Shown: piece by piece, positions 16,053-23,580 of the stretch
Numbering within the stretch: the stretch's first letter is position 1
How the letters are laid out: each line of letters opens with the position of its first letter
Source: an uncultured Lachnospiraceae bacterium
Lineage (GTDB): Bacteria > Bacillota > Clostridia > Lachnospirales > Lachnospiraceae
Assembly (NCBI GenBank): GCA_947630025.1
Contig: CANRFZ010000021.1
Location: 1 to 40,621 of the forward strand
Direction: 5' to 3'
Length of the DNA stretch: 40,621 nucleotides
The notes under the pieces: model-generated
Told to the model about the DNA's origin: nothing
Seen by the model: the letters and a program-made list of their open reading frames with translations, nothing else
Databases searched by the model: none
Position numbers and translations under genes: made by a program

Positions 16053-17558
16053 TCATTTATGCAGGCTCTGCACGAAACGGTCGAACGCCGCCTGACCTTC
16101 CGGCGTCCGCTTATACACGCCGGCGTCCTCCAATACCTGCACGAACACGCTGCCGATCTCTTTATGCAGGATATTCTCCACGTTATCCTCTGTGATCTTA
16201 TCGTACTTGGGCCGAAACTCCTCCACCCAGTCGGCGTGTTTCTCCAGAAGCGCATCCCCGCGGATGTCCGCGCCGCCGACAATGGCCGCCGCCAGAAGCT
16301 CCATTTCTTTTTTCAGGCGGGCGGGCAGAACGGCCAGCCCCATCACCTCGATCAGCCCGATATTCTCTTTTTTGATATGATGCAGATTGGCATGGGGGTG
16401 ATAGACGCCCAGCGGATGCTCCTTAGTCGTAATATTATTGCGGAGAACCAGATCCAGCTCATACCTGTCCCCGCGCTTTCTGGCGATGGGCGTGATCGTA
16501 TTGTGGGGTTCTCCGTCGGTCACGGCATAGACAAAGGCCGCTTCGTCCGTATAGCCGCGCCACGCATTCAGTATCACGTCAGCCAGCGCCGTCAGTCTGT
16601 CGGAATCCGCGGAGGAGATGCGGATGACGGACATGGGCCATCTGACGATACCGGCCTCGACATCTTCAAATCCCCTGACCGTAAAAGTTCTCTCCACCGG
16701 CGCTTTCGCCATGGCGAACTCATAGTGCCCGCCCTGAAAATGGTCGTGGCTCAATATAGAACCGCCCACAATCGGCAGATCCGCGTTGGAGCCGACGAAA
16801 TAATGGGGGAACTGCTTTACAAAATCAAACAGTTTGCAGAACGTGTCGTGCTCGATCTTCATCGGGATGTGGCGGGAATTAAAGACGATGCAGTGCTCGT
16901 TGTAATACACATACGGCGAATACTGAAATCCCCACCTGCTGCCGTTGATCGTCACCGGGATAATCCGGTGGTTCTGCCTCGCCGGATGATCGACGCGGCC
17001 CGCGTAGCCCTCGTTTTCCATGCAGAGCTGGCATTTCGGATAGCCGCTCTGTTTCGCGTTTTTGGCCGCGGCAATCGCCTTCGGGTCCTTCTCCGGCTTG
17101 GACAGATTGATCGTGATGTCCAGCGCGCCGTACTCGGTATCGGCCACCCATTTCTGATCTTTCCTGATGCGGTATCTCCTGATATAGTCCGTGTCCTGAC
17201 TCAGCCGGTAGAAATACTCCGTCGCCGCCTGCGGGCTCTCCTCATATTTCTTTGCAAAAGTCCTGATCACTTCGCTCGGTCTGGGCGTCAGGACGCCCAT
17301 GATCTTGGTGTCAAAGAGATCCCGGTATACGATACTGTTTTCCGTTATGAGTCCGTGCTCGTATGCGTAGTCCGTCATCTGTGACAGAACTGTCTCCAGT
17401 TCGCCGGTATCCATTGTGACATCCGTGTCGTTTTCTTCCGGTTCGTCCAGTCCGAAAAGTTCCAGCAGCCGGTTGGTCGTATAGATTCTGTCCGCTTCCT
17501 CGATCAGCCCTGTCTGCAGGCCGTACTGTACCAGTTTTTTAATATTTTCCTGAATCAT
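16053..17558 (-). CDS. galT: UTP/UDP-glucose-hexose-1-phosphate uridylyltransferase, Firmicute-type GalT
   Basis: 501 residues, the length of the long Firmicute GalT class rather than the 350-residue E. coli type. The nucleotidyl-transfer motif is HPHANLHHIKKENIGLIEVMG, with HDHFQGGHYEFAMAKAP and a metal-binding-like CQLCMENEGYAGR further upstream. GalT exchanges UMP between UDP-glucose and galactose-1-phosphate in the Leloir pathway. It follows galK by 96 bases, and GGCGGGG precedes the ATG. galE and galM are not in the window. Confidence 0.95.
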   Translation of the reverse strand: MIQENIKKLVQYGLQTGLIEEADRIYTTNRLLELFGLDEPEENDTDVTMDTGELETVLSQMTDYAYEHGLITENSIVYRDLFDTKIMGVLTPRPSEVIRTFAKKYEESPQAATEYFYRLSQDTDYIRRYRIRKDQKWVADTEYGALDITINLSKPEKDPKAIAAAKNAKQSGYPKCQLCMENEGYAGRVDHPARQNHRIIPVTINGSRWGFQYSPYVYYNEHCIVFNSRHIPMKIEHDTFCKLFDFVKQFPHYFVGSNADLPIVGGSILSHDHFQGGHYEFAMAKAPVERTFTVRGFEDVEAGIVRWPMSVIRISSADSDRLTALADVILNAWRGYTDEAAFVYAVTDGEPHNTITPIARKRGDRYELDLVLRNNITTKEHPLGVYHPHANLHHIKKENIGLIEVMGLAVLPARLKKEMELLAAAIVGGADIRGDALLEKHADWVEEFRPKYDKITEDNVENILHKEIGSVFVQVLEDAGVYKRTPEGQAAFDRFVQSLHK

Positions 17559-17654
17559 CGCTATGCCCCGCCTATTGTGTTCTATTCCTCTGTCCTGCCG
17601 GTGTCCGCGCTTCCCCAGAAGCCGTTTGGCCGGACGCTCTCTTATCGCTTCCTC

Positions 17655-18818
17655 CTATAGCTTCGCCGGGCCGTCCCCGATCTCCACTACGTAGAAATCC
17701 GCCGTCTTGCCGGTGCGCCGGCGATAGGCTGCGCCTACCTCTGTGCGGAAACGATCCACCGCTCCGTCCGACACGATACTCACCGTGCACCCGCCGAAAC
17801 CGCCGCCTGTGATGCGGGAACCGATCACGCCGTCGATCTTCCACGCCTCCTCCACCAGAATGTCGATCTCGTCGCAGGACACTTCATAGTCGTCCCGGAG
17901 CGAAACATGAGACGCATTCATCAGTTCGCCGAACAACCCGATATTGTCCGCTTTCAGGGCCTCCACCGCCCGGATCGTCCTCCGGTTCTCATACACGGCG
18001 TGCTTGGCCCGCTTCTGCCGTATCTCACTCCGGATCGCGGACTTGTGCGCCTCGAACTGCTCCTCGCTCATGTCGCCCAATCCGTGAATATCGATCACCG
18101 TCCGCAGCTCCTCCAGCGCCTTTTCACATTCGCTGCGGCGTTCGTTATAGGCGGAATTGACCAGAGAGTGCTTCACATTACTGTTGGTCACGATGATCTT
18201 GGCGCCCTGCAGTTTCAGGGGCGCATATTCATAAGACAGATCCGCCGTGTCCAGAAAGATCGCGTGATCCTTTCTGCCCATGGCGGAGGCGAACTGATCC
18301 ATAATGCCGCAGTTCATGCCGTTAAAATGATTTTCGGAATACTGGCCGATCTGCGCCAGATCGATATTGGTCACATCAAACCCATACTGGTCCCTGAGCA
18401 GATACCCCGTCAGCACTTCCAGCGACGCGGAGGACGAAAGCCCGGAACCGTTGGGGATATTGCCGCTTATGACAATGTCCAGCCCGCAGTCCATCGCCAT
18501 GCCCCTGCCGGCAAAAGCCCAAATGACGCCCTTGGGATAGTTCGTCCAGCCCGCCTCCGCCGACGGCGTCAGATCCTCTAAGCTGCTCTCTATGATGCCC
18601 AGCTTCTCAAAATTCATGGAATAAAAATGCAGTTTTCTGTCCGTCCGCTTTCTGGCGGCGGCATAAGTGCCGATGGTCAGCGCGCACGGAAAGACGTGCC
18701 CTCCATTATAGTCCGTGTGCTCGCCGATCAGATTGACGCGGCCCGGCGCAAAATAAACGGAAACGCCGTCCGTATCGCCGAACAGTTCCTTAAATTTCTC
18801 CAATACTGCCGTTTTCAT
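17655..18818 (-). CDS. galK: Galactokinase
   Basis: 387 residues from the ATG at 18818 (MKTAVLEKFKELFGDTDGVS), after AAGGAG. All GHMP-kinase signatures are present: the galactokinase signature GRVNLIGEHTDYNGG (about 27-41), the phosphate loop PNGSGLSSSASLEVL and the C-terminal RITGGGFGGCTVSIV. It phosphorylates galactose at C1 using ATP. It starts 25 bases after the end of the hybrid signalling gene and precedes galT, so signalling and Leloir genes appear to share a transcript. Confidence 0.96.
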   Translation of the reverse strand: MKTAVLEKFKELFGDTDGVSVYFAPGRVNLIGEHTDYNGGHVFPCALTIGTYAAARKRTDRKLHFYSMNFEKLGIIESSLEDLTPSAEAGWTNYPKGVIWAFAGRGMAMDCGLDIVISGNIPNGSGLSSSASLEVLTGYLLRDQYGFDVTNIDLAQIGQYSENHFNGMNCGIMDQFASAMGRKDHAIFLDTADLSYEYAPLKLQGAKIIVTNSNVKHSLVNSAYNERRSECEKALEELRTVIDIHGLGDMSEEQFEAHKSAIRSEIRQKRAKHAVYENRRTIRAVEALKADNIGLFGELMNASHVSLRDDYEVSCDEIDILVEEAWKIDGVIGSRITGGGFGGCTVSIVSDGAVDRFRTEVGAAYRRRTGKTADFYVVEIGDGPAKL

Positions 18819-18843
18819 GCCCTCTCTCCTTCTCATTGTCCGC

Positions 18844-20652
18844 TCATAATGCCGCCTGCCGCATCTGCTCCTGCAGCGCCGCAAGCCACTGCTGCGCCGT
18901 CTCCCGGCACAGATCGTAGTCCAGCCGGTTTACCGCGCCCGCGACTGTCCGCATCTGCTCTCCCCAGCTCTCCTCCAGATCGTACCGCGACAGTTCTTCC
19001 GTCAGCTCCTCCGCCCGGATGGAATCGTATGTCTCCATGCTCTCTACCATCTGTTCCAGCAGCGTCAGCAGTTTCTCCGAATCAACCGGCTCTTTCGCCT
19101 GTTCCTCCTGCCCCGCTCCGGTGTGGTAGGGCGCTATCACCTGATATAGCCCGCAGTACATCTCCAGAAGCATGGGCGTGCGCGCTATGATCGGCCCCCA
19201 CTCCTCGTTCTTGCCGTTCATCTCCAGATCTTTGGCCAGCTCGGACAACGCCTCCGCCCCTATGGACTTGGAAATGCTCTTGAGCGCGTGCACCTCGATG
19301 GTATAGTTCTCCAGATCCCCCGCGTCCACGGCGCGCTCGATGGCATCCGCCCGCTCCGCGATGGAATCCATATAATCTGACAGGACTTCCCTGTAGAGTT
19401 CTTCGTCATTTCCGGCATACTGCATCCCCACCGCCGTGTCGATGCCGTCCATCCGCCACGACAGGGCGCCTGCCGCCGCCTCGCCCTCCGGCTGAACCGC
19501 CTCGGTAGGCTTCTCTGCAGTTTCTTCTTCCGGATATCCGCTTCCCTCGGAGATCACTTTGTCCTCCGGCAGCCACTTGCGCAGCACGCGGTCCAAGGTC
19601 TGCACCTCAATCGGCTTAGGTACGAAATCGTTCAGGCCGGCTTCCAGAAACATCTCCCTCGCGCCCGGCACCGCGTTGGCGGACAACGCCACGATCGGCA
19701 GCTTCTGCAGCCGTTCCGCGCCCAGACTGCGGATCGCCGCCGTCGTCTCCACGCCGTCCATCTGGGGCATCATGTGATCCATAAATATCAGATCGTACTC
19801 CCGGTTCTGTACCATCTCCACCGCCATCAGCCCGCTCTCTGCGGTCTCGACACTCATCTGATACGGGCGCAGCAGTCCCTCCGCCACTTTCAGATTGACT
19901 TTGTTGTCGTCCACCAGCAGCACCCTTGCGCCGGGCGCGGTGAACGTCGTCTGGCGTTCCTCTTTGCTATGGCGGCGGCCTCCGCCCTCCTGCGCCGCGC
20001 TCTCCTGTGCCGCAGGCCTGTCGGACTCGGATGCCTTCGTCACCCTTACTGCAGCGGCATTCAGCGACGTCCTGATCTCATGGCTCATATTGGCCAGAAA
20101 CTCCTCCTTGGCCCGGATCGCCACCTCCGCCTCCTGCGCCTTCTGCTCTATCTCCGCCTGCATCCTCTGCTGCCGTCTGATCAGCAGGATCAACAGAATC
20201 TGTACCACATAAATACTGAAAATGCGGATCACCACCGCGGCAAAACTGTCGTGCACAAGCAACGCTTTTCCCTCGCCCGCCCAGAACAACTTGTATAGGA
20301 TAAACCCGGTGATCAGGCCCATCATCAGATAATTCACTTTTAAAAACTGGTATAAAGAAATAAGACACGCCGCCGCACAGAATACGGTGAATACTTCCGT
20401 AAATTCATGCAGCATCACGCCGTATGCGCAGATATTGATAAAGGTCAGAACCGTCACCGTGTACGCCTGTATCTTCAGGCTGCTCCGGCACAGTTTGGAC
20501 ACAATGAAACTCAGTGCAAAACACACAAGCGGCACGACAAGCCATCTCCTGTCCGTGCCAAGATAAAAAATGATAAAAATGAAATAAAGCAGATAAAAAC
20601 AGAATGCCCCAAACAGAAAGAGCGGAATATTATCTTTTTTTTCCTTCCCCAT
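18844..20652 (-). CDS. Membrane hybrid signalling protein: HisKA stub, receiver and Hpt, no ATPase domain
   Basis: 602 residues. About six membrane helices (10-158) precede a coiled linker and a HisKA-type box FLANMSHEIRTSLNA (H191; the usual Pro is Ser). Instead of a HATPase domain of roughly 110-150 residues, only a 40-residue Ala/Glu/Gln-rich stretch (199-240) leads to a receiver (ARVLLVDDNKVNL, phospho-acceptor D292 in FMDHMMPQMDG, lysine in VPKPIE). An Hpt domain follows (about 400-505, H455 in EVHALKSISKSIGA) and a helical C-terminal region of unknown type. It cannot bind ATP by the usual motifs (no N, G1 or G2 box), so it probably passes phosphate between other proteins. The receiver gene at 20689 is 36 bases upstream and galK 25 bases downstream. 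Confidence 0.88.
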   Translation of the reverse strand: MGKEKKDNIPLFLFGAFCFYLLYFIFIIFYLGTDRRWLVVPLVCFALSFIVSKLCRSSLKIQAYTVTVLTFINICAYGVMLHEFTEVFTVFCAAACLISLYQFLKVNYLMMGLITGFILYKLFWAGEGKALLVHDSFAAVVIRIFSIYVVQILLILLIRRQQRMQAEIEQKAQEAEVAIRAKEEFLANMSHEIRTSLNAAAVRVTKASESDRPAAQESAAQEGGGRRHSKEERQTTFTAPGARVLLVDDNKVNLKVAEGLLRPYQMSVETAESGLMAVEMVQNREYDLIFMDHMMPQMDGVETTAAIRSLGAERLQKLPIVALSANAVPGAREMFLEAGLNDFVPKPIEVQTLDRVLRKWLPEDKVISEGSGYPEEETAEKPTEAVQPEGEAAAGALSWRMDGIDTAVGMQYAGNDEELYREVLSDYMDSIAERADAIERAVDAGDLENYTIEVHALKSISKSIGAEALSELAKDLEMNGKNEEWGPIIARTPMLLEMYCGLYQVIAPYHTGAGQEEQAKEPVDSEKLLTLLEQMVESMETYDSIRAEELTEELSRYDLEESWGEQMRTVAGAVNRLDYDLCRETAQQWLAALQEQMRQAAL

Positions 20653-20688
20653 ACAACAATCCCTCTGGCGTACCGCCGCGTATATTCG

Positions 20689-21111
20689 TCACGGCTTGGA
20701 CAACGCCTTTGCCATCTTTTCCAACAGTGCGTCCTTTGCCACCGGCTTGACGATATATCCCGCCGGTTTCAGCGAGAGACATTCTATCACCGTATTCTTG
20801 TCGGTCTGCCCCGTCAGGAAAAAGACCGGGATGTTCTTAGTCGCTTCTCTGCTCTTGATAATCTTCAGCACGGCTGCGCCGTTAAACATAGGCATCATGT
20901 AATCCAGAAGAATAAGATCCGGCGTGTATTTCAACAAAAAGTCAACCGCCACCTTGCCGGAGCTGACGACCGTAACCTTATAGGCATCCTGCAGGTAATA
21001 ACGCAGCGTCTTGAGCATCTCCACATCATCATCGATAATCAGGATATGCTTTCTATTGGTCAGCTCATTCGTCTGTTCAAACAAAAACTGTGGGGATTGA
21101 TTGTTCTGCAT
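20689..21111 (-). CDS. Single-domain (CheY-like) response regulator
   Basis: 140 residues from the ATG at 21111 (MQNNQSPQFLFEQTNEL), placed by GGAGAAG seven bases upstream. The frame is open further back, but there it translates the structured repeat (PDGGFIGR), not a real N-terminus. The receiver has DDD at the acidic pocket, phospho-acceptor in LILLDYMMP, Thr in FLTGQTD and Lys in IVKPVAK. There is no output domain. It precedes the hybrid signalling protein and probably receives phosphate from its Hpt or from an unlinked kinase. Its 5' leader would contain two copies of the repeat. Confidence 0.9.
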   Translation of the reverse strand: MQNNQSPQFLFEQTNELTNRKHILIIDDDVEMLKTLRYYLQDAYKVTVVSSGKVAVDFLLKYTPDLILLDYMMPMFNGAAVLKIIKSREATKNIPVFFLTGQTDKNTVIECLSLKPAGYIVKPVAKDALLEKMAKALSKP

Positions 21112-21147
21112 CGTTCTTCTCCGTCCTCGCACTGTAAGAAATACCGG

Positions 21148-21265
21148 GCCGCGCACGCTCTCGAGATCACTTCGTGTTCTCTCGATCGTCGGGCTGCGCC
21201 CTATGAATCCGCCGTCTGGCATAACCGCCTGCAAACAGGCATTTTGTCATCCGTCGGATTCGCAC
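21148..21265 (-). repeat. Structured intergenic repeat, family 1, copy 1
   Basis: 118 bases, nearly identical to copy 2 directly next to it. Contains a hairpin CGAGATCAC-TTC-GTG..TCTCG, the conserved block CTATGAATCCGCCGTCTG, a GCCTG/CAGGC stem and TTTTGTCATCCGTCGGATTC. The outer GAATCCG/CGGATTC arms enclose the inner stem. The right terminus (GCACGGCTTAT of copy 2) is lost, so this copy is partial. It lies in the presumed leader of the receiver gene, 36 bases before its ATG. Confidence 0.8.
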
Positions 21266-21274
21266 TTACTTTCC

Positions 21275-21403
21275 ATAAGCCGCGCACGCTCTCGAGATCA
21301 CTTCGTGTTCTCTCGATCGTCTGGCTGCGCCCTATGAATCCGCCGTCTGGCATAACCGCCTGCAAGCAGGCGTTTTGTCATCCGTCGGATTCGCACGGCT
21401 TAT
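21275..21403 (-). repeat. Structured intergenic repeat, family 1, copy 2 (complete)
   Basis: 129 bases bounded by imperfect terminal inverted repeats ATAAGCCGCGC and GCACGGCTTAT. Same hairpins as copy 1, with a perfect CGCCTGC-AA-GCAGGCG inner stem. Size, termini and compact folding resemble a miniature inverted-repeat element. No target-site duplication could be recognised with certainty. Confidence 0.8.
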
Positions 21404-21416
21404 TGCTTTCGCGAAT

Positions 21417-21446
21417 ATTATACCATTATTGTATATACAAATTCAA
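21417..21446 (-). promoter_or_regulatory. Promoter for the receiver-hybrid-galKT run, with palindrome in spacer
   Basis: On the minus strand TTGAAT (21446-21441) and TATAAT (21422-21417) are 18 bases apart. The spacer contains the perfect palindrome TTGTATATACAA (21429-21440). Transcription from here would give a leader of about 300 nt made mostly of repeat copies 2 and 1. No convincing promoter was seen for the plus-strand gene at 21554; the rest of 21404-21553 holds nothing else I can support. Confidence 0.5.
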
Positions 21447-21553
21447 GTGTACGGTGCGGCAGTCCAAAAGTCAAGGTTTTTCCTTTACTTTTGCGGAGTC
21501 GTATATTAAAGTGGATATAGGAATATCGGTGTAAATGAGGGAGACTGCTGAAT

Positions 21554-23167
21554 ATGTATACCGTTACGGGACAATCCATTTCTTCCGAGCCGGCAATCGG
21601 AACAATCCGCTTCTACCGGCATATTAAGAACATCATCAAGGACGCGGTGGCCGCGGACACGCAGGCGGAGCTGGCGCGCTACCGCCATGCCTACCGGATG
21701 TGCATGGAGCAGTTGGAGCATTTGTATCAGACGACGTCCACGCAGCTCAGCAGCACCGAGGCCGATATCTTTGAAATGCACCGTATGCTTCTGGCGGACA
21801 ACCGGTTCGGGCCGGCGGTGGAGAACGCCATTATACAACAGAGCAAAACCGCGGAATACGCGGTCTACAGTGTGGGACAGAATTTGTGGGAACAGTTTGT
21901 CGGAATGGAAGATCCCTATCTGCGCGCCCGCGCCGCGGACATTCAGGACGTGATGAACCGTCTCCTGTTCGCCCTGTCCGGCAAAAAGGAAAGCGCTCTG
22001 GATCACATCACGGAGCCTTTTATCCTGATGGCCGAAGATCTATCGCCCAGCGAAACGGTGCAGCTTCACTCTGACAGGCTGCTGGGATTCGTCACCCGAC
22101 AGGGCAGCCCTTTCAGCCACACGGCGATTCTGGCCCGAACCATGGGGATTCCGGCGCTGATCAACATCGACATCAACGAGGACTGGGACGGCCATCTTGC
22201 CATTATCGACAGTGAAAAACAGTGTCTTATCATCGATCCCGACGAGACGCTGATCCGTGACTATCAGGCAAAAGTATATTCCGAACAGAAAAAGAGAGAA
22301 GCGCTGCTGGCAATCCGTGACTATCCTGCCGTGACGCGGGATGGCCGCGAAGTAAAACTGTACGCCAACATCAATACTCCCCTAGAGATCTCCGCTGCCG
22401 CGGACTGCGGCGCAGAGGGCATCGGCCTGTTTCGTTCGGAGTTTTTGTATCTGAATGTTCACGAATATCCCGACGAGGAGATGCAGTATCAAATATACCG
22501 GGACGTCATCGCCGCGGCTCCCCGCGGACACATCGTTATCCGCACGCTGGATCTGGGCGCCGACAAAAAAAGCCCCTACCTTGCCCTCGAACCGGAGGAC
22601 AATCCCGCGCTGGGGTATCGCGCCATCCGCATATGCCTGCGGCAGCCCGATCTGTTCAAGGTGCAGCTCCGCGCACTGTTGCGCGCCGCGGCCCATGGCA
22701 CGCTGCACATTATGTTTCCGATGATTATCTCGGTGACGGAGGTTCTCCGCGCCAAAGAGCTGCTGGCAGAATGCAGACAAGAACTGGCCGACAAAAAAAT
22801 CCCCTGCGGAGAGCCCGTTGTGGGGATTATGATAGAAACGCCCGCCGCCGCGCTGGATGCCGACCGGCTTGCGGAGGAAGTGGATTTCTTCAGTATCGGC
22901 ACCAACGATCTGGCGCAGTACACGCTGGCGCTTGACCGCAACAATGCGCAGCTCCACACCTTTTACGATCCGCACCATCCGGCGCTGATCCGGCTGATCG
23001 GCATGACAGTCGAAGCCGCGCACCGACATCACATCCCGGTCTGCATCTGCGGCGAATCCGGCGCTGACCTGACGCTGACCAAAACATTTGTATCAATGGG
23101 GATCGACGCACTGAGCGTTGCGCCCAATGCGCTTCTCCCCCTGAAAAAGACGATACGCAGTTTGTAG
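21554..23167 (+). CDS. PTS enzyme I homologue (PEP-protein phosphotransferase)
   Basis: 537 residues. The N-terminal helical HPr-binding part (about 1-140) is followed by the phosphohistidine domain with H189 (GSPFSHTAILART) and the PEP-binding barrel (GLFRSEFLYL, IRTLDLGADKK, GIMIETPAAAL, FSIGTNDLAQYTLALDR, CICGESG). Enzyme I takes phosphate from PEP and passes it to HPr. The usual GGRTSH is here RQGSPFSH, so it may be a divergent paralogue rather than the housekeeping ptsI. No HPr or EII gene is near. The ATG at 21554 follows GAGGGAG. It converges on the XRE gene at 23220. Confidence 0.92.
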   Translation: MYTVTGQSISSEPAIGTIRFYRHIKNIIKDAVAADTQAELARYRHAYRMCMEQLEHLYQTTSTQLSSTEADIFEMHRMLLADNRFGPAVENAIIQQSKTAEYAVYSVGQNLWEQFVGMEDPYLRARAADIQDVMNRLLFALSGKKESALDHITEPFILMAEDLSPSETVQLHSDRLLGFVTRQGSPFSHTAILARTMGIPALINIDINEDWDGHLAIIDSEKQCLIIDPDETLIRDYQAKVYSEQKKREALLAIRDYPAVTRDGREVKLYANINTPLEISAAADCGAEGIGLFRSEFLYLNVHEYPDEEMQYQIYRDVIAAAPRGHIVIRTLDLGADKKSPYLALEPEDNPALGYRAIRICLRQPDLFKVQLRALLRAAAHGTLHIMFPMIISVTEVLRAKELLAECRQELADKKIPCGEPVVGIMIETPAAALDADRLAEEVDFFSIGTNDLAQYTLALDRNNAQLHTFYDPHHPALIRLIGMTVEAAHRHHIPVCICGESGADLTLTKTFVSMGIDALSVAPNALLPLKKTIRSL

Positions 23168-23219
23168 GCTTTCTTACTGCCTTTCCTCCCACATCATTAA
23201 TTACTTGGCCATGAAAATC

Positions 23220-23459
23220 TTACGAAAGCAATTCATCAATAGAAAGATGTAAAACTTTAGAAAATATTTTGAGTTCTATATCTGTGACAAATCTTTTACC
23301 AGCTTCTATGCGTTGGATTGCATTTTTATCAATATCCAGACCGGCTATTTGAAGCTGGTCTGCCAATTCACGTTGTGAAATTCCTAAACTCGAACGGATT
23401 ATAGCTATTTTTTCCCCACATATGTTGTTTCTTCCGTTTTTTGTTTTATTTATAAACAT
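23220..23459 (-). CDS. XRE-type regulator of the divergent adenylating enzyme
   Basis: 79 residues from the ATG at 23459 (MFINKTKNGRNNICGEKIAI), eight bases after AAGGA. An upstream in-frame ATG at 23489 has no ribosome site and would lie inside an operator. The helix-turn-helix spans about 15-75 (IRSSLGISQRELADQLQIAG, KNAIQRIEAGKRFVTD, LSIDELLS), and the protein is nothing but this domain. AT-rich like the divergent gene, unlike the core genes. Two copies of a TGACATT-N5-AATGTCA-type dyad lie between the two genes and are the likely binding sites. Confidence 0.85.
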   Translation of the reverse strand: MFINKTKNGRNNICGEKIAIIRSSLGISQRELADQLQIAGLDIDKNAIQRIEAGKRFVTDIELKIFSKVLHLSIDELLS

Positions 23460-23483
23460 TCCATAATCCTTCCACGCCGTTTT

Positions 23484-23555
23484 TGACATTCAGTGCTTGT
23501 CATGTAATCTATAGTGTGCTAAAATGAATTCACGAATGACATTTAGTGAATGTCA
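23484..23555 (+). promoter_or_regulatory. Promoter flanked by two matching operators
   Basis: Operator 1 (23484-23502) is TGACATTCAGTGCTTGTCA and operator 2 (23537-23555) is TGACATTTAGTGAATGTCA; the second is a perfect 7-bp dyad with a 5-base spacer. TTGTCA (23497-23502) and TAAAAT (23520-23525), 17 bases apart, form a good plus-strand promoter for the adenylating enzyme. Operator 1 covers the -35 and operator 2 the early transcribed region. TTTGACATTCA and TGAATGTCAAA also form a long inverted pair across the gap. Confidence 0.75.
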
Positions 23556-23580
23556 AATAACATAATGGAGATGGACGTAG

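Noticed and set aside
21112..21234. N-terminal extension of the receiver protein (PDGGFIGRSPTIERTR...)
   Set aside because: It translates the structured repeat; a similar phrase (SDGGFIGRMP) appears before the kinase at 37003. A good ribosome site marks the ATG at 21111.
21275..21403. CRISPR-like array from the tandem repeats
   Set aside because: Only two long, internally structured copies with no uniform spacers; they are intergenic repeat elements.
23460..23489. Earlier ATG at 23489 for the XRE regulator
   Set aside because: No ribosome site, and it lies within operator 1; the ATG at 23459 has AAGGA at the right distance.
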